Part shown: in pieces, positions 16,001-29,039 of the stretch
Layout: each line of letters starts with the position of its first letter
Position numbering within the stretch: position 1 is the stretch's first letter
Assembly: GCA_958496175.1 (NCBI GenBank)
Contig: OY292277.1
Span: 48,433,050-48,497,049, forward strand
DNA: 64,000 nucleotides
Direction: 5' to 3'
From: Sisyra terminalis
Lineage: Eukaryota; Arthropoda; Insecta; Neuroptera; Sisyridae
Made by a program: the position numbers and the translations under genes
Notes under the pieces: generated by a model
What the model was told of the DNA's origin: nothing
Seen by the model: the letters and a program-made list of their open reading frames with translations, nothing else
The model's database searches: none

Positions 16001-19000
16001 ATTATTTTTATGCAATTTTATTAAGCATGATTTAATCTCAAATATTGCGTTCAGTTTTAGTGAAAAAAACCATCCCTTATATCCTGTTTATGCTCTTTAA
16101 AATTGTCCTTTTTGAAACTTTGAAATGATATTGCTAGTGTCCTTTTGCACACAGGACAAAAATTTTTTCGGAATACGTTTAATAAAAAGGCAAAGTTTGA
16201 TATTCCGTTGTTAAAAGTAGCCCTCATAAGGAAAAGTCACTCTTCGAAAATCGACCTATTATAGGGCAAATTTGTTGCATGCTGTTTCACCTCCTTATCT
16301 TCCCGTTGTAATTTCCCAAGGATCTGGCATAAATTTGTAAATTATTTTTATGCAATTTTATTAAGCATGATTTAATCTCAAATATTGCATTCAGTTTTAG
16401 TAAAAAAAACCATCCCTTATATCCTGTTTATGCTCTTGAAAATTGTCCTTTTTGAAACTTTGAAATGATATTGCTAGTGTCCTTTTGCACACAGGACAAA
16501 TTTTTTTTCGGAATACGTTTAATAAAAAGGCAAAGTTTGATATTCCGTTGTTAAAAGTAGCCCTCATAAGGAAAAGTCACTCTTCGAAAATCGACCTATT
16601 TTAGGGCAAATTTGTTGCATGCTGTTTCTCCTCCTTATCTTCCCAGGGTAATTTCCCAAGGATCTGGCATAAATTTGTAAATTATTTTTATGCAATTTTA
16701 TTAAGCATGATTTAATCTCAAATATTGCGTTCAGTTTTAGTGAAAAAAACCATCCCTTATATCCTGTTTATGCTCTTGAAAATTGTCTTTTTGAAACTTT
16801 GAAATGATATTGCTAGTGTCCTTTTGCACACAGGACAAATTTTTTTTCGGAATACGTTTAATAAAAAGGCAAAGTTTGATATTCCATTGTTAAAAGTATC
16901 CCTCCTAAGGAAAAGTCACTCTTCGAAAATCGACCTATTATAGGGCAAATTTGTTGCATGCTGTTTCACCTCCTTATCTTCCCGTTGTAATTTCCCAAGG
17001 ATCTTGCATAAATTTGTAAATTATTTATATGCAATTTTATTAAGCATGATTTAATCTCAAATATTGCGTTCAGTTTTAGTGAAAAAAACCATCCCTTATA
17101 TCCTGTTTATGCTCTTGAAAATTGTCCTTTTTGAAACTTTGAAATGATATTGCTAGTGTCCTTTTGCACACAGGACAAATTTTTTTTCGGAATACGTTTA
17201 ATAAAAAGGCAAAGTTTGATATTCCGTTGTTAAAAGTAGCCCTCATAAGGAAAAGTCACTCTTCGAAAATCGACCTATTTTAGGGCAAATTTGATGCATG
17301 CTGTTTCTCCTCCTTATCTTCCCAGGGTAATTTCCCAAGGATCTGGCATAAATTTGTAAATTATTTTTATGCAATTTTATTAAGCATGATTTAATCTCAA
17401 ATATTGCGTTCAGTTTTAGTGAAAAAAACCATCCCTTATATCCTGTTTATGCTCTTGAAAATTGTCTTTTTGAAACTTTGAAATGATATTGCTAGTGTCC
17501 TTTTGCACACAGGACAAATTTTTTTTCGGAATACGTTTAATAAAAAGGCAAAGTTTGATATTCCATTGTTAAAAGTAGCCCTCATAAGGAAAAGTCACTC
17601 TTCGAAAATCGACCTATTTTAGGGCAAATTTGTTGCATGCTGTTTCACCTCCTTATCTTCCCGTTGTAATTTCCCAAGGATCTGGCTTAAATTTGTAAAT
17701 TATTTTTATGCAATTTTATTAAGCATGATTTAATCTCAAATATTGCGTTCAGTTTTAGTGAAAAAAACCATCCCTTATATCCTGTTTATGCTCTTGAAAA
17801 TTGTCCTTTTTGAAACTTTGAAATGATATTGCTAGTGTCCTTTTGCACACAGGACAAATTTTTTTTCGGAATACGTTTAATAAAAAGGCAAAGTTTGATA
17901 TTCCGTTGTTAAAAGTAGCCCTCATAAGGAAAAGTCACTCTTCGAAAATCGACCTATTTTAGGGCAAATTTGATGCATGCTGTTTCTCCTCCTTATCTTC
18001 CCAGGGTAATTTCCCAAGGATCTGGCATAAATTTGTAAATTATTTTTATGCAATTTTATTAAGCATGATTTAATCTCAAATATTGCGTTCAGTTTTAGTG
18101 AAAAAAACCATCCCTTATATCCTGTTTATGCTCTTGAAAATTGTCTTTTTGAAACTTTGAAATGATATTGCTAGTGTCCTTTTGCACACAGGACAAATTT
18201 TTTTTCGGAATACGTTTAATAAAAAGGCAAAGTTTGATATTCCATTGTTAAAAGTAGCCCTCATAAGGAAAAGTCACTCTTCGAAAATCGACCTATTTTA
18301 GGGCAAATTTGTTGCATGCTGTTTCACCTCCTTATCTTCCCGTTGTAATTTCCCAAGGATCTGGCTTAAATTTGTAAATTATTTTTATGCAATTTTATTA
18401 AGCATGATTTAATCTCAAATATTGCGTTCAGTTTTAGTGAAAAAAACCATCCCTTATATCCTGTTTATGCTCTTGGAAATTGTCCTTTTTGACACTTTGA
18501 AATGATATTGCTAGTGTCCTTTTGCACACAGGACAAAAATTTTTTCGGAATACGTTTAATAAAAAGGCATAGTTTGATATTCCGTTGTTAAAAGTAGCCC
18601 TCATAAGGAAAAGTCACCCTTCGAAAATCGACACATTTTAGGGCAAATTTGTTGCATGCTGTTTCACCTCTTTATCTTCCCGTTGTAATTTCCCAAGGAT
18701 CTGGCATAAATTTGTAAATTATTTTTATGCAATTTTATTAAGCATGATTTAATCTCAAATATTGCGTTCAGTTTTAGTGAAAAAAACCATCCCTTATATC
18801 CTGTTTATGCTCTTGAAAATTGTCTTTTTGAAACTTTGAAATGATATTGCTAGTGTCCTTTTGCACACAGGACAAATTTTTTTTCGGAATACGTTTAATA
18901 AAAAGGCAAAGTTTGATATTCCATTGTTAAAAGTAGCCCTCATAAGGAAAAGTCACTCTTCGAAAATCGACCTATTTTAGGGCAAATTTGTTGCATGCTG

Positions 19001-19700
19001 TTTCACCTCCTTATCTTCCCGTTGTAATTTCCCAAGGATCTGGCTTAAATTTGTAAATTATTTTTATGCAATTTTATTAAGCATGATTTAATCTCAAATA
19101 TTGCGTTCAGTTTTAGTGAAAAAAACCATCCCTTATATCCTGTTTATGCTCTTGAAAATTGTCCTTTTTGAATCTTTGAAATGATATTGCTAGTGTCCTT
19201 TTGCACACAGGACAAAATTTTTTTCGGAATACGTTTAATAAAAAGGCAAAGTTTGATATTCCGTTGTTAAAAGTAGCCCTCATAAGGAAAAGTCACTTTT
19301 CGAAAATCGACCTATTTTAGGGCAAATTTGTTGCATGCTGTTTCACCTCCTTATCTTCCCAGGGTAATTTCCCAAGGATCTGGCATAAATTTGTAAATTA
19401 TTTTTATGCAATTTTATTAAGCATGATTTAATCTCAAATATTGCGTTCAGTTTTAGTGAAAAAAACCATCCCTTATATCCTGTTTATGCTCTTGAAAATT
19501 GTCCTTTTTGACACTTTGAAATGATATTGCTAGTGTCCTTTTGCACACAGGACAAAAAATTTTTCGGAATACGTTTAATAAAAAGGCATAGTTTGATATT
19601 CCGTTGTTAAAAGTAGCCCTCATAAGGAAAAGTCACCCTTCGAAAATCGACCTATTTTAGGGCAAATTTGTTGCATGCTGTTTCACCTCCTTATCTTCCC

Positions 19701-21060
19701 GTTGTAATTTCCCAAGGATCTGGCATAAATTTGTAAATTATTTATATGCAATTTTATTAAGCATGATTTAATCTCAAATATTGCGTTCAGTTTTAGTGAA
19801 AAAAACCATCCCTTATATCCTGTTTATGCTCTTGAAAATTGTCCTTTTTGAAACTTTGAAATGATATTGCTAGTGTTCTTTTGCACACAGGACAAAAATT
19901 TTTTCGGAATACGTTTAATAAAAAGGCATAGTTTGATATTCCGTTGTTAAAAGTAGCCCTCATAAGGAAAAGTCACCCTTCGAAAATCGACCTATTTTAG
20001 GGCAAATTTGTTGCATGCTGTTTCACCTCCTTATCTTCCCGTTGTAATTTCCCAAGGATCTGGCATAAATTTGTAAATTATTTTTATGCAATTTTATTGA
20101 GCATGATTTAATCTCAAATATTGCGTTCAGTTTTAGTAAAAAAAACCATCCCTTATATCCTGTTTATGCTCTTGAAAATTGTCCTTTTTGAAACTTTGAA
20201 ATGATATTGCTAGTGTCCTTTTGCACAAAGGACAAATTTTTTTTCGGAATATGTTTAATAAAAAGGCAAAGTTTGATATTCCGTTGTTAAAAGTAGCCCT
20301 CATAAGGAAAAGTCACTCTTCGAATATCGACCTATTTTAGGGCAAATTTGTTGCATGCTGTTTCTCCTCCTTATCTTCCCGTTGTAATTTCGCAAGGATC
20401 TGGCATAAATTTGTAAATTATTTTTATGCAATTTTATTAAGCATGATTTAATCTCAAATATTGCGTTCAGTTTTAGTGAAAAAAACCATCCCTTATATCC
20501 TGTTAATGCTCTTGAAAATTGTCTTTTTGAAACTTTGAAATGATATTGCTAGTGTCCTTTTGCACACAGGACAAATTTTTTTTCGGAATACGTTTAATAA
20601 AAAGGCAAAGTTTGATATTCCATTGTTAAAAGTAGCCCTCATAAAGAAAAGTCACCCTTCGAAAATCGACACATTTTAGGGCAAATTTGTTGCATGCTGT
20701 TTCACCTCCTTATCTTCCCGTTGTAATTTCCCAAGGATCTGGCATAAATTTGTAAATTATTTTTATGCAATTTTATTAAGCATGATTTAATCTCAAATAT
20801 TGCGTTCAGTTTTAATGAAAAAAACCATCCCTTATATCCTGTTTATGCTCTTGAAAATTGTCCTTTTTGAAACTTTGAAATGATATTGCTAGTGTCCTTT
20901 TGCACACAGTACAAAAATTTTTTCGGAATACGTTTAATAAAAAGGCATAGTTTGATATTCCGTTGTTAAAAGTAGCCCTCATAAGGAAAAGTCACTCTTC
21001 GAAAATCGACCTATTTTAGGGCAAATTTGTTGCATGCTGTTTCACCTCCTTATCTTCCCG
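19701..21060. repeat. Four-monomer block repeated from 2,718 (copy 2)
   Basis: This is the second copy of the private-variant block described at 2,718-4,077. TTTCGCAAGG lies at about 20,388 against about 3,405. Single differences, such as TTATTGAGCATG near 20,095, show it is an independent, slightly diverged copy and not an exact assembly repeat. Confidence 0.8.
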
Positions 21061-23096
21061 TTGTAATTTCCCAAGGATCTGGCTTAAATTTGTAAATTAT
21101 TTTTATGCAATTTTATTAAGCATGATTTAATCTCAAATATTGCGTTCAGTTTTAGTGAAAAAAACCATCCCTTATATCCTGTTTATGCTCTTGAAAATTG
21201 TCCTTTTTGAATCTTTGAAATGATATTGCTAGTGTCCTTTTGCACACAGGACAAAATTTTTTTCGGAATACGTTTAATAAAAAGGCAAAGTTTGATATTC
21301 CGTTGTTAAAAGTAGCCCTCATAAGGAAAAGTCACTTTTCGAAAATCGACCTATTTTAGGGCAAATTTGTTGCATGCTGTTTCACCTCCTTATCTTCCCA
21401 GGGTAATTTCCCAAGGATCTGGCATAAATTTGTAAATTATTTTTATGCAATTTTATTAAGCATGATTTAATCTCAAATATTGCGTTCAGTTTTAGTGAAA
21501 AAAACCATCCCTTATATCCTGTTTATGCTCTTGAAAATTGTCCTTTTTGACACTTTGAAATGATATTGCTAGTGTCCTTTTGCACACAGGACAAAAAATT
21601 TTTCGGAATACGTTTAATAAAAAGGCATAGTTTGATATTCCGTTGTTAAAAGTAGCCCTCATAAGGAAAAGTCACCCTTCGAAAATCGACCTATTTTAGG
21701 GCAAATTTGTTGCATGCTGTTTCACCTCCTTATCTTCCCGTTGTAATTTCCCAAGGATCTGGCATAAATTTGTAAATTATTTTTATGCAATTTTATTAAG
21801 CATGATTTAATCTCAAATATTGCGTTCAGTTTTAGTGAAAAAAACCATCCCTTATATCCTGTTTATGCTCTTGAAAATTGTCCTTTTTGACACTTTGAAA
21901 TGATATTGCTAGTGTCCTTTTGCACACAGGACAAAAATTTTTTCGGAATACGTTTAATAAAAAGGCATAGTTTGATATTCCGTTGTTAAAAGTAGCCCTC
22001 ATAAGGAAAAGTCACCCTTCGAAAATCGACACATTTTAGGGCAAATTTGTTGCATGCTGTTTCACCTCCTTATCTTTCCGTTGTAATTTCCCAAGGATCT
22101 GGCATAATCTGTAAATTATTTTTTTGCAATTTTATTAAGCATGATTTAATCTCAAATATTGCGTTCAGTTTTAGTGAAATAAACCATCCCTTATATCCTG
22201 TTTATGCTCTTGAAAATTGTCCTTTTTGAAACTTTGAAATGATATTGCTAGTGTCCTTTTGCACACAGGACAAAATTTTTTTCGGAATACGTTTAATAAA
22301 AAGGCATAGTTTGATATTCCGTTGTTAAAAGTAGCCCTCATAAGAAAAAGTCACCCTTCGAAAATCGACCTATTTTAGGGCAAATTTGTTGCATGCTGTT
22401 TCACCTCCTTATCTTCCCGTTGTAATTTCCCAAGGATCTGGCATAAATTTGTAAATTATTTATATGCAATTTTATTAAGCATGATTTAATCTCAAATATT
22501 GCGTTCAGTTTTAGTGAAAAAAACCTTCCCTTATATCCTGTTTATGCTCTTGAAAATTGTCCTTTTTGAAACTTTGAAATGATATTGCTAGTGTCCTTTT
22601 GCACACAGGACAATTTTTTTTTCGGAATACGTTTAATAAAAAGGCAAAGTTTGATATTCCGTTGTTAAAAGTAGCCCTCATAAGGAAAAGTCACTCTTCG
22701 AAAATCGACCTATTTTAGGGCAAATTTGTTGCATGCTGTTTCTCCTCCTTATCTTCCCAGGGTAATTTCCCAAGGATCTGGCATAAATTTGTAAATTATT
22801 TTTATGCAATTTTATTAAGCATGATTTAATCTCAAATATTGCGTTCAGTTTTAGTGAAAAAAACCATCCCTTATATCCTGTTTATGCTCTTGAAAATTGT
22901 CTTTTTGAAACTTTGAAATGATATTGCTAGTGTCCTTTTGCACACAGGACAAATTTTTTTTCGGAATACGTTTAATAAAAAGGCAAAGTTTGATATTCCA
23001 TTGTTAAAAGTAGCCCTCATAAGGAAAAGTCACTCTTCGAAAATCGACCTATTTTAGGGCAAATTTGTTGCATGCTGTTTCACCTCCTTATCTTCC

Positions 23097-25810
23097 CGTT
23101 GTAATTTCCCAAGGATCTGGCATAAATTTGTAAATTATTTATATGCAATTTTATTAAGCATGATTTAATCTCAAATATTGCGTTCAGTTTTAGTGAAAAA
23201 AACCATCCCTTATATCCTGTTTATGCTCTTGAAAATTGTCCTTTTTGAAACTTTGAAATGATATTGCTAGTGTCCTTTTGCACACAGGACAAATTTTTTT
23301 TCGGAATACGTTTAATAAAAAGGCAAAGTTTGATATTCCGTTGTTAAAAGTAGCCCTCATAAGGAAAAGTCACTCTTCGAAAATCGACCTATTTTAGGGC
23401 AAATTTGTTGCATGCTGTTTCTCCTCCTTATCTTCCCAGGGTAATTTCCCAAGGATCTGGCATAAATTTGTAAATTATTTTTATGCAATTTTATTAAGCA
23501 TGATTTAATCTCAAATATTGCGTTCAGTTTTAGTGAAAAAAACCATCCCTTATATCCTGTTTATGCTCTTGAAAATTGTCTTTTTGAAACTTTGAAATGA
23601 TATTGCTAGTGTCCTTTTGCACACAGGACAAATTTTTTTTCGGAATACGTTTAATAAAAAGGCAAAGTTTGATATTCCATTGTTAAAAGTAGCCCTCATA
23701 AGGAAAAGTCACTCTTCGAAAATCGACCTATTTTAGGGCAAATTTGTTGCATGCTGTTTCACCTCCTTATCTTCCCGTTGTAATTTCCCAAGGATCTGGC
23801 TTAAATTTGTAAATTATTTTTATGCAATTTTATTAAGCATGATTTAATCTCAAATATTGCGTTCAGTTTTAGTGAAAAAAACTATCCCTTATATCCTGTT
23901 TATGCTCTTGAAAATTGTCCTTTTTGAATCTTTGAAATGATATTGCTAGTGTCCTTTTGCACACAGGACAAAAATTTTTTCGGAATACGTTTAATAAAAA
24001 GGCATAGTTTGATATTCCGTTGTTAAAAGTAGCCCTCATAAGGAAAAGTCACCCTTCGAAAATCGACACATTTTAGGGCAAATTTGTTGCATGCTGTTTC
24101 ACCTCCTTATCTTTCCGTTGTAATTTCCCAAGGATCTGGCATAATCTGTAAATTATTTTTATGCAATTTTATTAAGCATGATTTAATCTCAAATATTGCG
24201 TTCAGTTTTAGTGAAAAAAACCATCCCTTATATCCTGTTAATGCTCTTGAAAATTGTCTTTTTGAAACTTTGAAATGATATTGCTAGTGTCCTTTTGCAC
24301 ACAGGACAAATTTTTTTTCGGAATACGTTTAATAAAAAGGCAAAGTTTGATATTCCATTGTTAAAAGTAGCCCTCATAAGGAAAAGTCACTCTTCGAAAA
24401 TCGACCTATTTTAGGGCAAATTTGTTGCATGCTGTTTCACCTCCTTATCTTCCCGTTGTAATTTCCCAAGGATCTGGCATAAATTTGTAAATTATTTATA
24501 TGCAATTTTATTAAGCATGATTTAATCTCAAATATTGCGTTCAGTTTTAGTGAAAAAAACCATCCCTTATATCCTGTTTATGCTCTTGAAAATTGTCCTT
24601 TTTGAAACTTTGAAATGATATTGCTAGTGTCCTTTTGCACACAGGACAAATTTTTTTTCGGAATACGTTTAATAAAAAGGCAAAGTTTGATATTCCGTTG
24701 TTAAAAGTAGCCCTCATAAGGAAAAGTCACTCTTCGAAAATCGACCTATTTTAGGGCAAATTTGTTGCATGCTGTTTCTCCTCCTTATCTTCCCAGGGTA
24801 ATTTCCCAAGGATCTGGCATAAATTTGTAAATTATTTTTATGCAATTTTATTAAGCATGATTTAATCTCAAATATTGCGTTCAGTTTTAGTGAAAAAAAC
24901 CATCCCTTATATCCTGTTTATGCTCTTGAAAATTGTCTTTTTGAAACTTTGAAATGATATTGCTAGTGTCCTTTTGCACACAGGACAAATTTTTTTTCGG
25001 AATACGTTTAATAAAAAGGCAAAGTTTGATATTCCATTGTTAAAAGTAGCCCTCATAAGGAAAAGTCACTCTTCGAAAATCGACCTATTTTAGGGCAAAT
25101 TTGTTGCATGCTGTTTCACCTCCTTATCTTCCCGTTGTAATTTCCCAAGGATCTGGCTTAAATTTGTAAATTATTTTTATGCAATTTTATTAAGCATGAT
25201 TTAATCTCAAATATTGCGTTCAGTTTTAGTGAAAAAAACTATCCCTTATATCCTGTTTATGCTCTTGAAAATTGTCCTTTTTGAATCTTTGAAATGATAT
25301 TGCTAGTGTCCTTTTGCACACAGGACAAAAATTTTTTCGGAATACGTTTAATAAAAAGGCATAGTTTGATATTCCGTTGTTAAAAGTAGCCCTCATAAGG
25401 AAAAGTCACCCTTCGAAAATCGACACATTTTAGGGCAAATTTGTTGCATGCTGTTTCACCTCCTTATCTTTCCGTTGTAATTTCCCAAGGATCTGGCATA
25501 ATCTGTAAATTATTTTTATGCAATTTTATTAAGCATGATTTAATCTCAAATATTGCGTTCAGTTTTAGTGAAAAAAACCATCCCTTATATCCTGTTAATG
25601 CTCTTGAAAATTGTCTTTTTGAAACTTTGAAATGATATTGCTAGTGTCCTTTTGCACACAGGACAAATTTTTTTTCGGAATACGTTTAATAAAAAGGCAA
25701 AGTTTGATATTCCATTGTTAAAAGTAGCCCTCATAAGGAAAAGTCACTCTTCGAAAATCGACCTATTTTAGGGCAAATTTGTTGCATGCTGTTTCACCTC
25801 TTTATCTTCC
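23097..25810. repeat. Tandem duplication of a 4-monomer (1,357-bp) higher-order unit
   Basis: Two adjacent 1,357-bp units carry the same order of monomer types: GTTGTAA with TTTATATGC, then AGGGTAA, then GTTGTAA with GGCTTAAATTT, then TTTCCGTTG with GGCATAATCTG. A rare variant, AAAACTATCCC in place of AAAACCATCCC, occurs at 23,881 and again at 25,238, exactly one unit apart. This is the clearest higher-order repeat in the array and points to recent unequal exchange or segmental amplification. Confidence 0.8.
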
Positions 25811-28263
25811 CGTTGTAATTTCCCAAGGATCTGGCATAAATTTGTAAATTATTTTTATGCAATTTTATTAAGCATGATTTAATCTCAAATATTGCGTTCA
25901 GTTTTAGTGAAAAAAACCATCCCTTATATCCTGTTTATGCTCTTGAAAATTGTCTTTTTGAAACTTTGAAATGATATTGCTAGTGTCCTTTTGCACACAG
26001 GACAAATTTTTTTTCGGAATACGTTTAATAAAAAGGCAAAGTTTGATATTCCATTGTTAAAAGTAGCCCTCATAAGGAAAAGTCACCCTTCGAAAATCGA
26101 CACATTTTAGGGCAAATTTGTTGCATGCTGTTTCACCTCCTTATCTTCCCGTTGTAATTTCCCAAGGATCTGGCTTAAATTTGTAAATTATTTTTATGCA
26201 ATTTTATTAAGCATGATTTAATCTCAAATATTGCGTTCAGTTTTAGTGAAAAAAACCATCCCTTATATCCTGTTAATGCTCTTGAAAATTGTCTTTTTGA
26301 AACTTTGAAATGATATTGCTAGTGTCCTTTTGCACACAGGACAAATTTTTTTTCGGAATACGTTTAATAAAAAGGCAAAGTTTGATATTCCATTGTTAAA
26401 AGTAGCCCTCATAAGGAAAAGTCACTCTTCGAAAATCGACCTATTTTAGGGCAAATTTGTTGCATGCTATTTCACCTCCTTATCTTCCCGTTGTAATTTC
26501 CCAAGGATCTGGCATAAATTTGTAAATTAATTTTATGCAATTTTATTAAGCATGATTTAATCTCAAATATTGCGTTCAGTTTTAGTGAAAAAAACCATCC
26601 CTTATATCCTGTTTATGCTCTTGAAAATTGTCCTTTTTGAAACTTTGAAATGATATTGCTAGTGTCCTTTTGCACACAGGATAAAATTTTTTTCGGAATA
26701 CGTTTAATAAAAAGGCATTGTTTGATATTCCGTTGTTAAAAGTAGCCCTCATAAGGAAAAGTCACCCTTCGAAAATCGACACATTTTAGGGCAAATTTGT
26801 TGCATGCTGTTTCACCTCCTTATCTTTCCGTTGTAATTTCCCAAGGATCTGGCATAATCTGTAAATTATTTTTATGCAATTTTATTAAGCATGATTTAAT
26901 CTCAAATATTGCGTTCAGTTTTAGTGAAAAAAACCATCCCTTATATCCTGTTTATGCTCTTGAAAATTGTCCTTTTTGAAACTTTGAAATGATATTGCTA
27001 GTGTCCTTTTGCACACAGGACAAAAATTTTTTCGGAATACGTTTAATAAAAAGGCATAGTTTGATATTCCGTTGTTAAAAGTAGCCCTCATAAGGAAAAG
27101 TCACCTTTCGAAAATCGACACATTTTAGGGCAAATTTGTTGCATGCTGTTTCACCTCCTTATCTTCCCGTTGTAATTTCCCAAGGATCTGGCATAAATTT
27201 GTAAATTATTTTTATGCAATTTTATTAAGCATGATTTAATCTCAAATATTGCGTTCAGTTTTAGTAAAAAAAACCATCCCTTATATCCTGTTTATGCTCT
27301 TGAAAATTGTCCTTTTTGAAACTTTGAAATGATATTGCTAGTGTCCTTTTGCACACAGGACAAATTTTTTTTCGGAATACGTTTAATAAAAAGGCAAAGT
27401 TTGATATTCCGTTGTTAAAAGTAGCCCTCATAAGGAAAAGTCACTCTTCGAAAATCGACCTATTTTAGGGCAAATTTGTTGCATGCTGTTTCTCCTCCTT
27501 ATCTTCCCAGAGTAATTTCCCAAGGATCTGGCATAAATTTGTAAATTATTTTTATGCAATTTTATTAAGCATGATTTAATCTCAAATATTGCGTTCAGTT
27601 TTAGTGAAAAAAACCATCCCTTATATCCTGTTTATGCTCTTGAAAATTGTCCTTTTTGAAACTTTGAAATGATATTGCTAGTGTCCTTTTGCACACAGGA
27701 CAAAAATTTTTTCGGAATACGTTTAATAAAAAGGCATAGTTTGATATTCCGTTGTTAAAAGTAGCCCTCATAAGGAAAAGTCACCCTTCGAAAATCGACA
27801 CATTTTAGGGCAAATTTGTTGCATGCTGTTTCACCTCCTTATCTTTCCGTTGTAATTTCCCAAGGATCTGGCATAATCTGTAAATAATTTTTATGCAATT
27901 TTATTAAGCATGATTTAATCTCAAATATTACGTTCAGTTTTAGTGAAAAAAACCATCCCTTATATCCTGTTTATGCTCTTGAAAATTGTCCTTTTTGAAA
28001 CTTTGAAATGATATTGCTAGTGTCCTTTTGCACACAGGACAAAATTATCTCATTATAATCCTACTTTGGACGTTTTTTCATTTTTCTTCTATAAAATTTA
28101 GCTTAACAGGAAATAGCGACATTGCACTTATCCGTTGTTTTACAAATTGTGTAAGTTAGGCAATCATTTATTCATTATTGTAATGAAGTTGCAGCATTAA
28201 TCCCTAGTTTTCAACTTGATGTAAAAGGACTTATAACGTTTTTTATTAATTTAAATCAATGCA

Positions 28264-28700
28264 ATTTTACAGATTCAACTTACCTGAAATTTGGAGACAA
28301 GACAGTCTTGTTGAAATTGAAGACAGTATCATCCTTTTGGCTGATTAATGTTTAGTAAGTGACAGAGTTATTGAAACTTGTTAATGTTGTTCTAATTGAA
28401 ATTTTCTCTACCTATAGTGAAGCAGATCGAAGACATTAGAGAATTATTCATTGGATTTGAATTGTTCATCATTTGCAAATGGATGCGGATCTTTCGAGAA
28501 TCATCAATCAAATTCATCAAGGATCCATCATTTCCACAATTGGTATCTACCGAAAGGAATACCAAGGGATTTACTACAGCAATCAGTGGTGTAAAATGTG
28601 TTTCAATAAATCAGTGAAGTGAAGTGAAGTGATAAAGTGGTTCAAGTGATAAATATTCAAAATATCAGACAATACAAAAGTTTTTTATTAACTCAATAAC
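28264..28700 (+). pseudogene. Exon-like blocks in left palindrome arm
   Basis: A block begins after TTTTACAG (28,264-28,271), runs through a short open stretch to ATTAATGTTTA and ends at GTAAGT (28,354). After about 65 bp a second block starts at CCTATAG|TGAAGCAG (about 28,420) and contains a 73-codon frame open from 28,396. The right arm has the same blocks with better splice signals (CTACCTACAG|GGAAGCAG). In the right arm all three frames of the first block are closed; in the left arm one frame stays open for 24 codons and then stops. So this is either a decayed coding gene or a spliced noncoding transcript. AATAAA-like signals follow (for example near 28,830). No protein family is recognised. 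Confidence 0.4.
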
Positions 28701-29039
28701 TTCTATAATATTGTAATAATTAATTCTTTTACATATAATAGTTTTTATAATCAATTGTAAATGTGCAAAAAACTCTATATTAATGATTATATATTGTATA
28801 ATTGTATAAGTTTAATTCATATTTAACATTAATAAATTTATTTTAATAGAACATATTGTTTCAATTCGATTTACCGCTCCCATCCTCTTGAATTTTATAT
28901 TTCAGGGTTTTTTTTTTACAGTTAGAAGACATATAAGAGTTAAATTAATAATATGATAAGGTAGGTAAAATGTTTTTCGATACATTATCGAATAATACGA
29001 TTTAAGACAATTTCGAAAAATATCTTAAATATGGTTGGG

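Larger units (their letters stand above)
1..28045. repeat. ~340-bp tandem satellite array (about 82 monomers)
   Basis: A head-to-tail array of a monomer of about 340 bp fills the first 28 kb without interruption. For example, the landmark GCAAATTTGTTGCATGC recurs at 301, 641, 981, 1321, 1661, 2001 and 2341. Monomers differ by scattered point changes and 1-3 bp indels. Diagnostic variants are CCCAGGGTAA versus CCCGTTGTAA after the TATCTT block, GGCATAATCTG versus GGCATAAATTTG, and TGTCCTTTTTG versus TGTCTTTTTG. The array starts beyond the left edge and ends at 28,045, where the monomer breaks off after ACACAGGACAAAATT. The 340-bp period is about twice a nucleosomal repeat, as in many insect satellites (known for satellites generally; a centromeric or pericentromeric role here is inference). 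Short reading frames of 60-93 codons recur once per monomer, mostly open from TTG, and are not credible genes. Confidence 0.98.

Noticed and set aside
1200..26979. Recurrent 60-93-codon frames inside the satellite (both strands)
   Set aside because: They repeat once per monomer, mostly start at TTG rather than ATG, and vary with monomer indels; no sign of selection on protein.
1..28045. CRISPR-like or bacterial direct repeats
   Set aside because: The 340-bp units are contiguous without spacers, and the window is eukaryotic.
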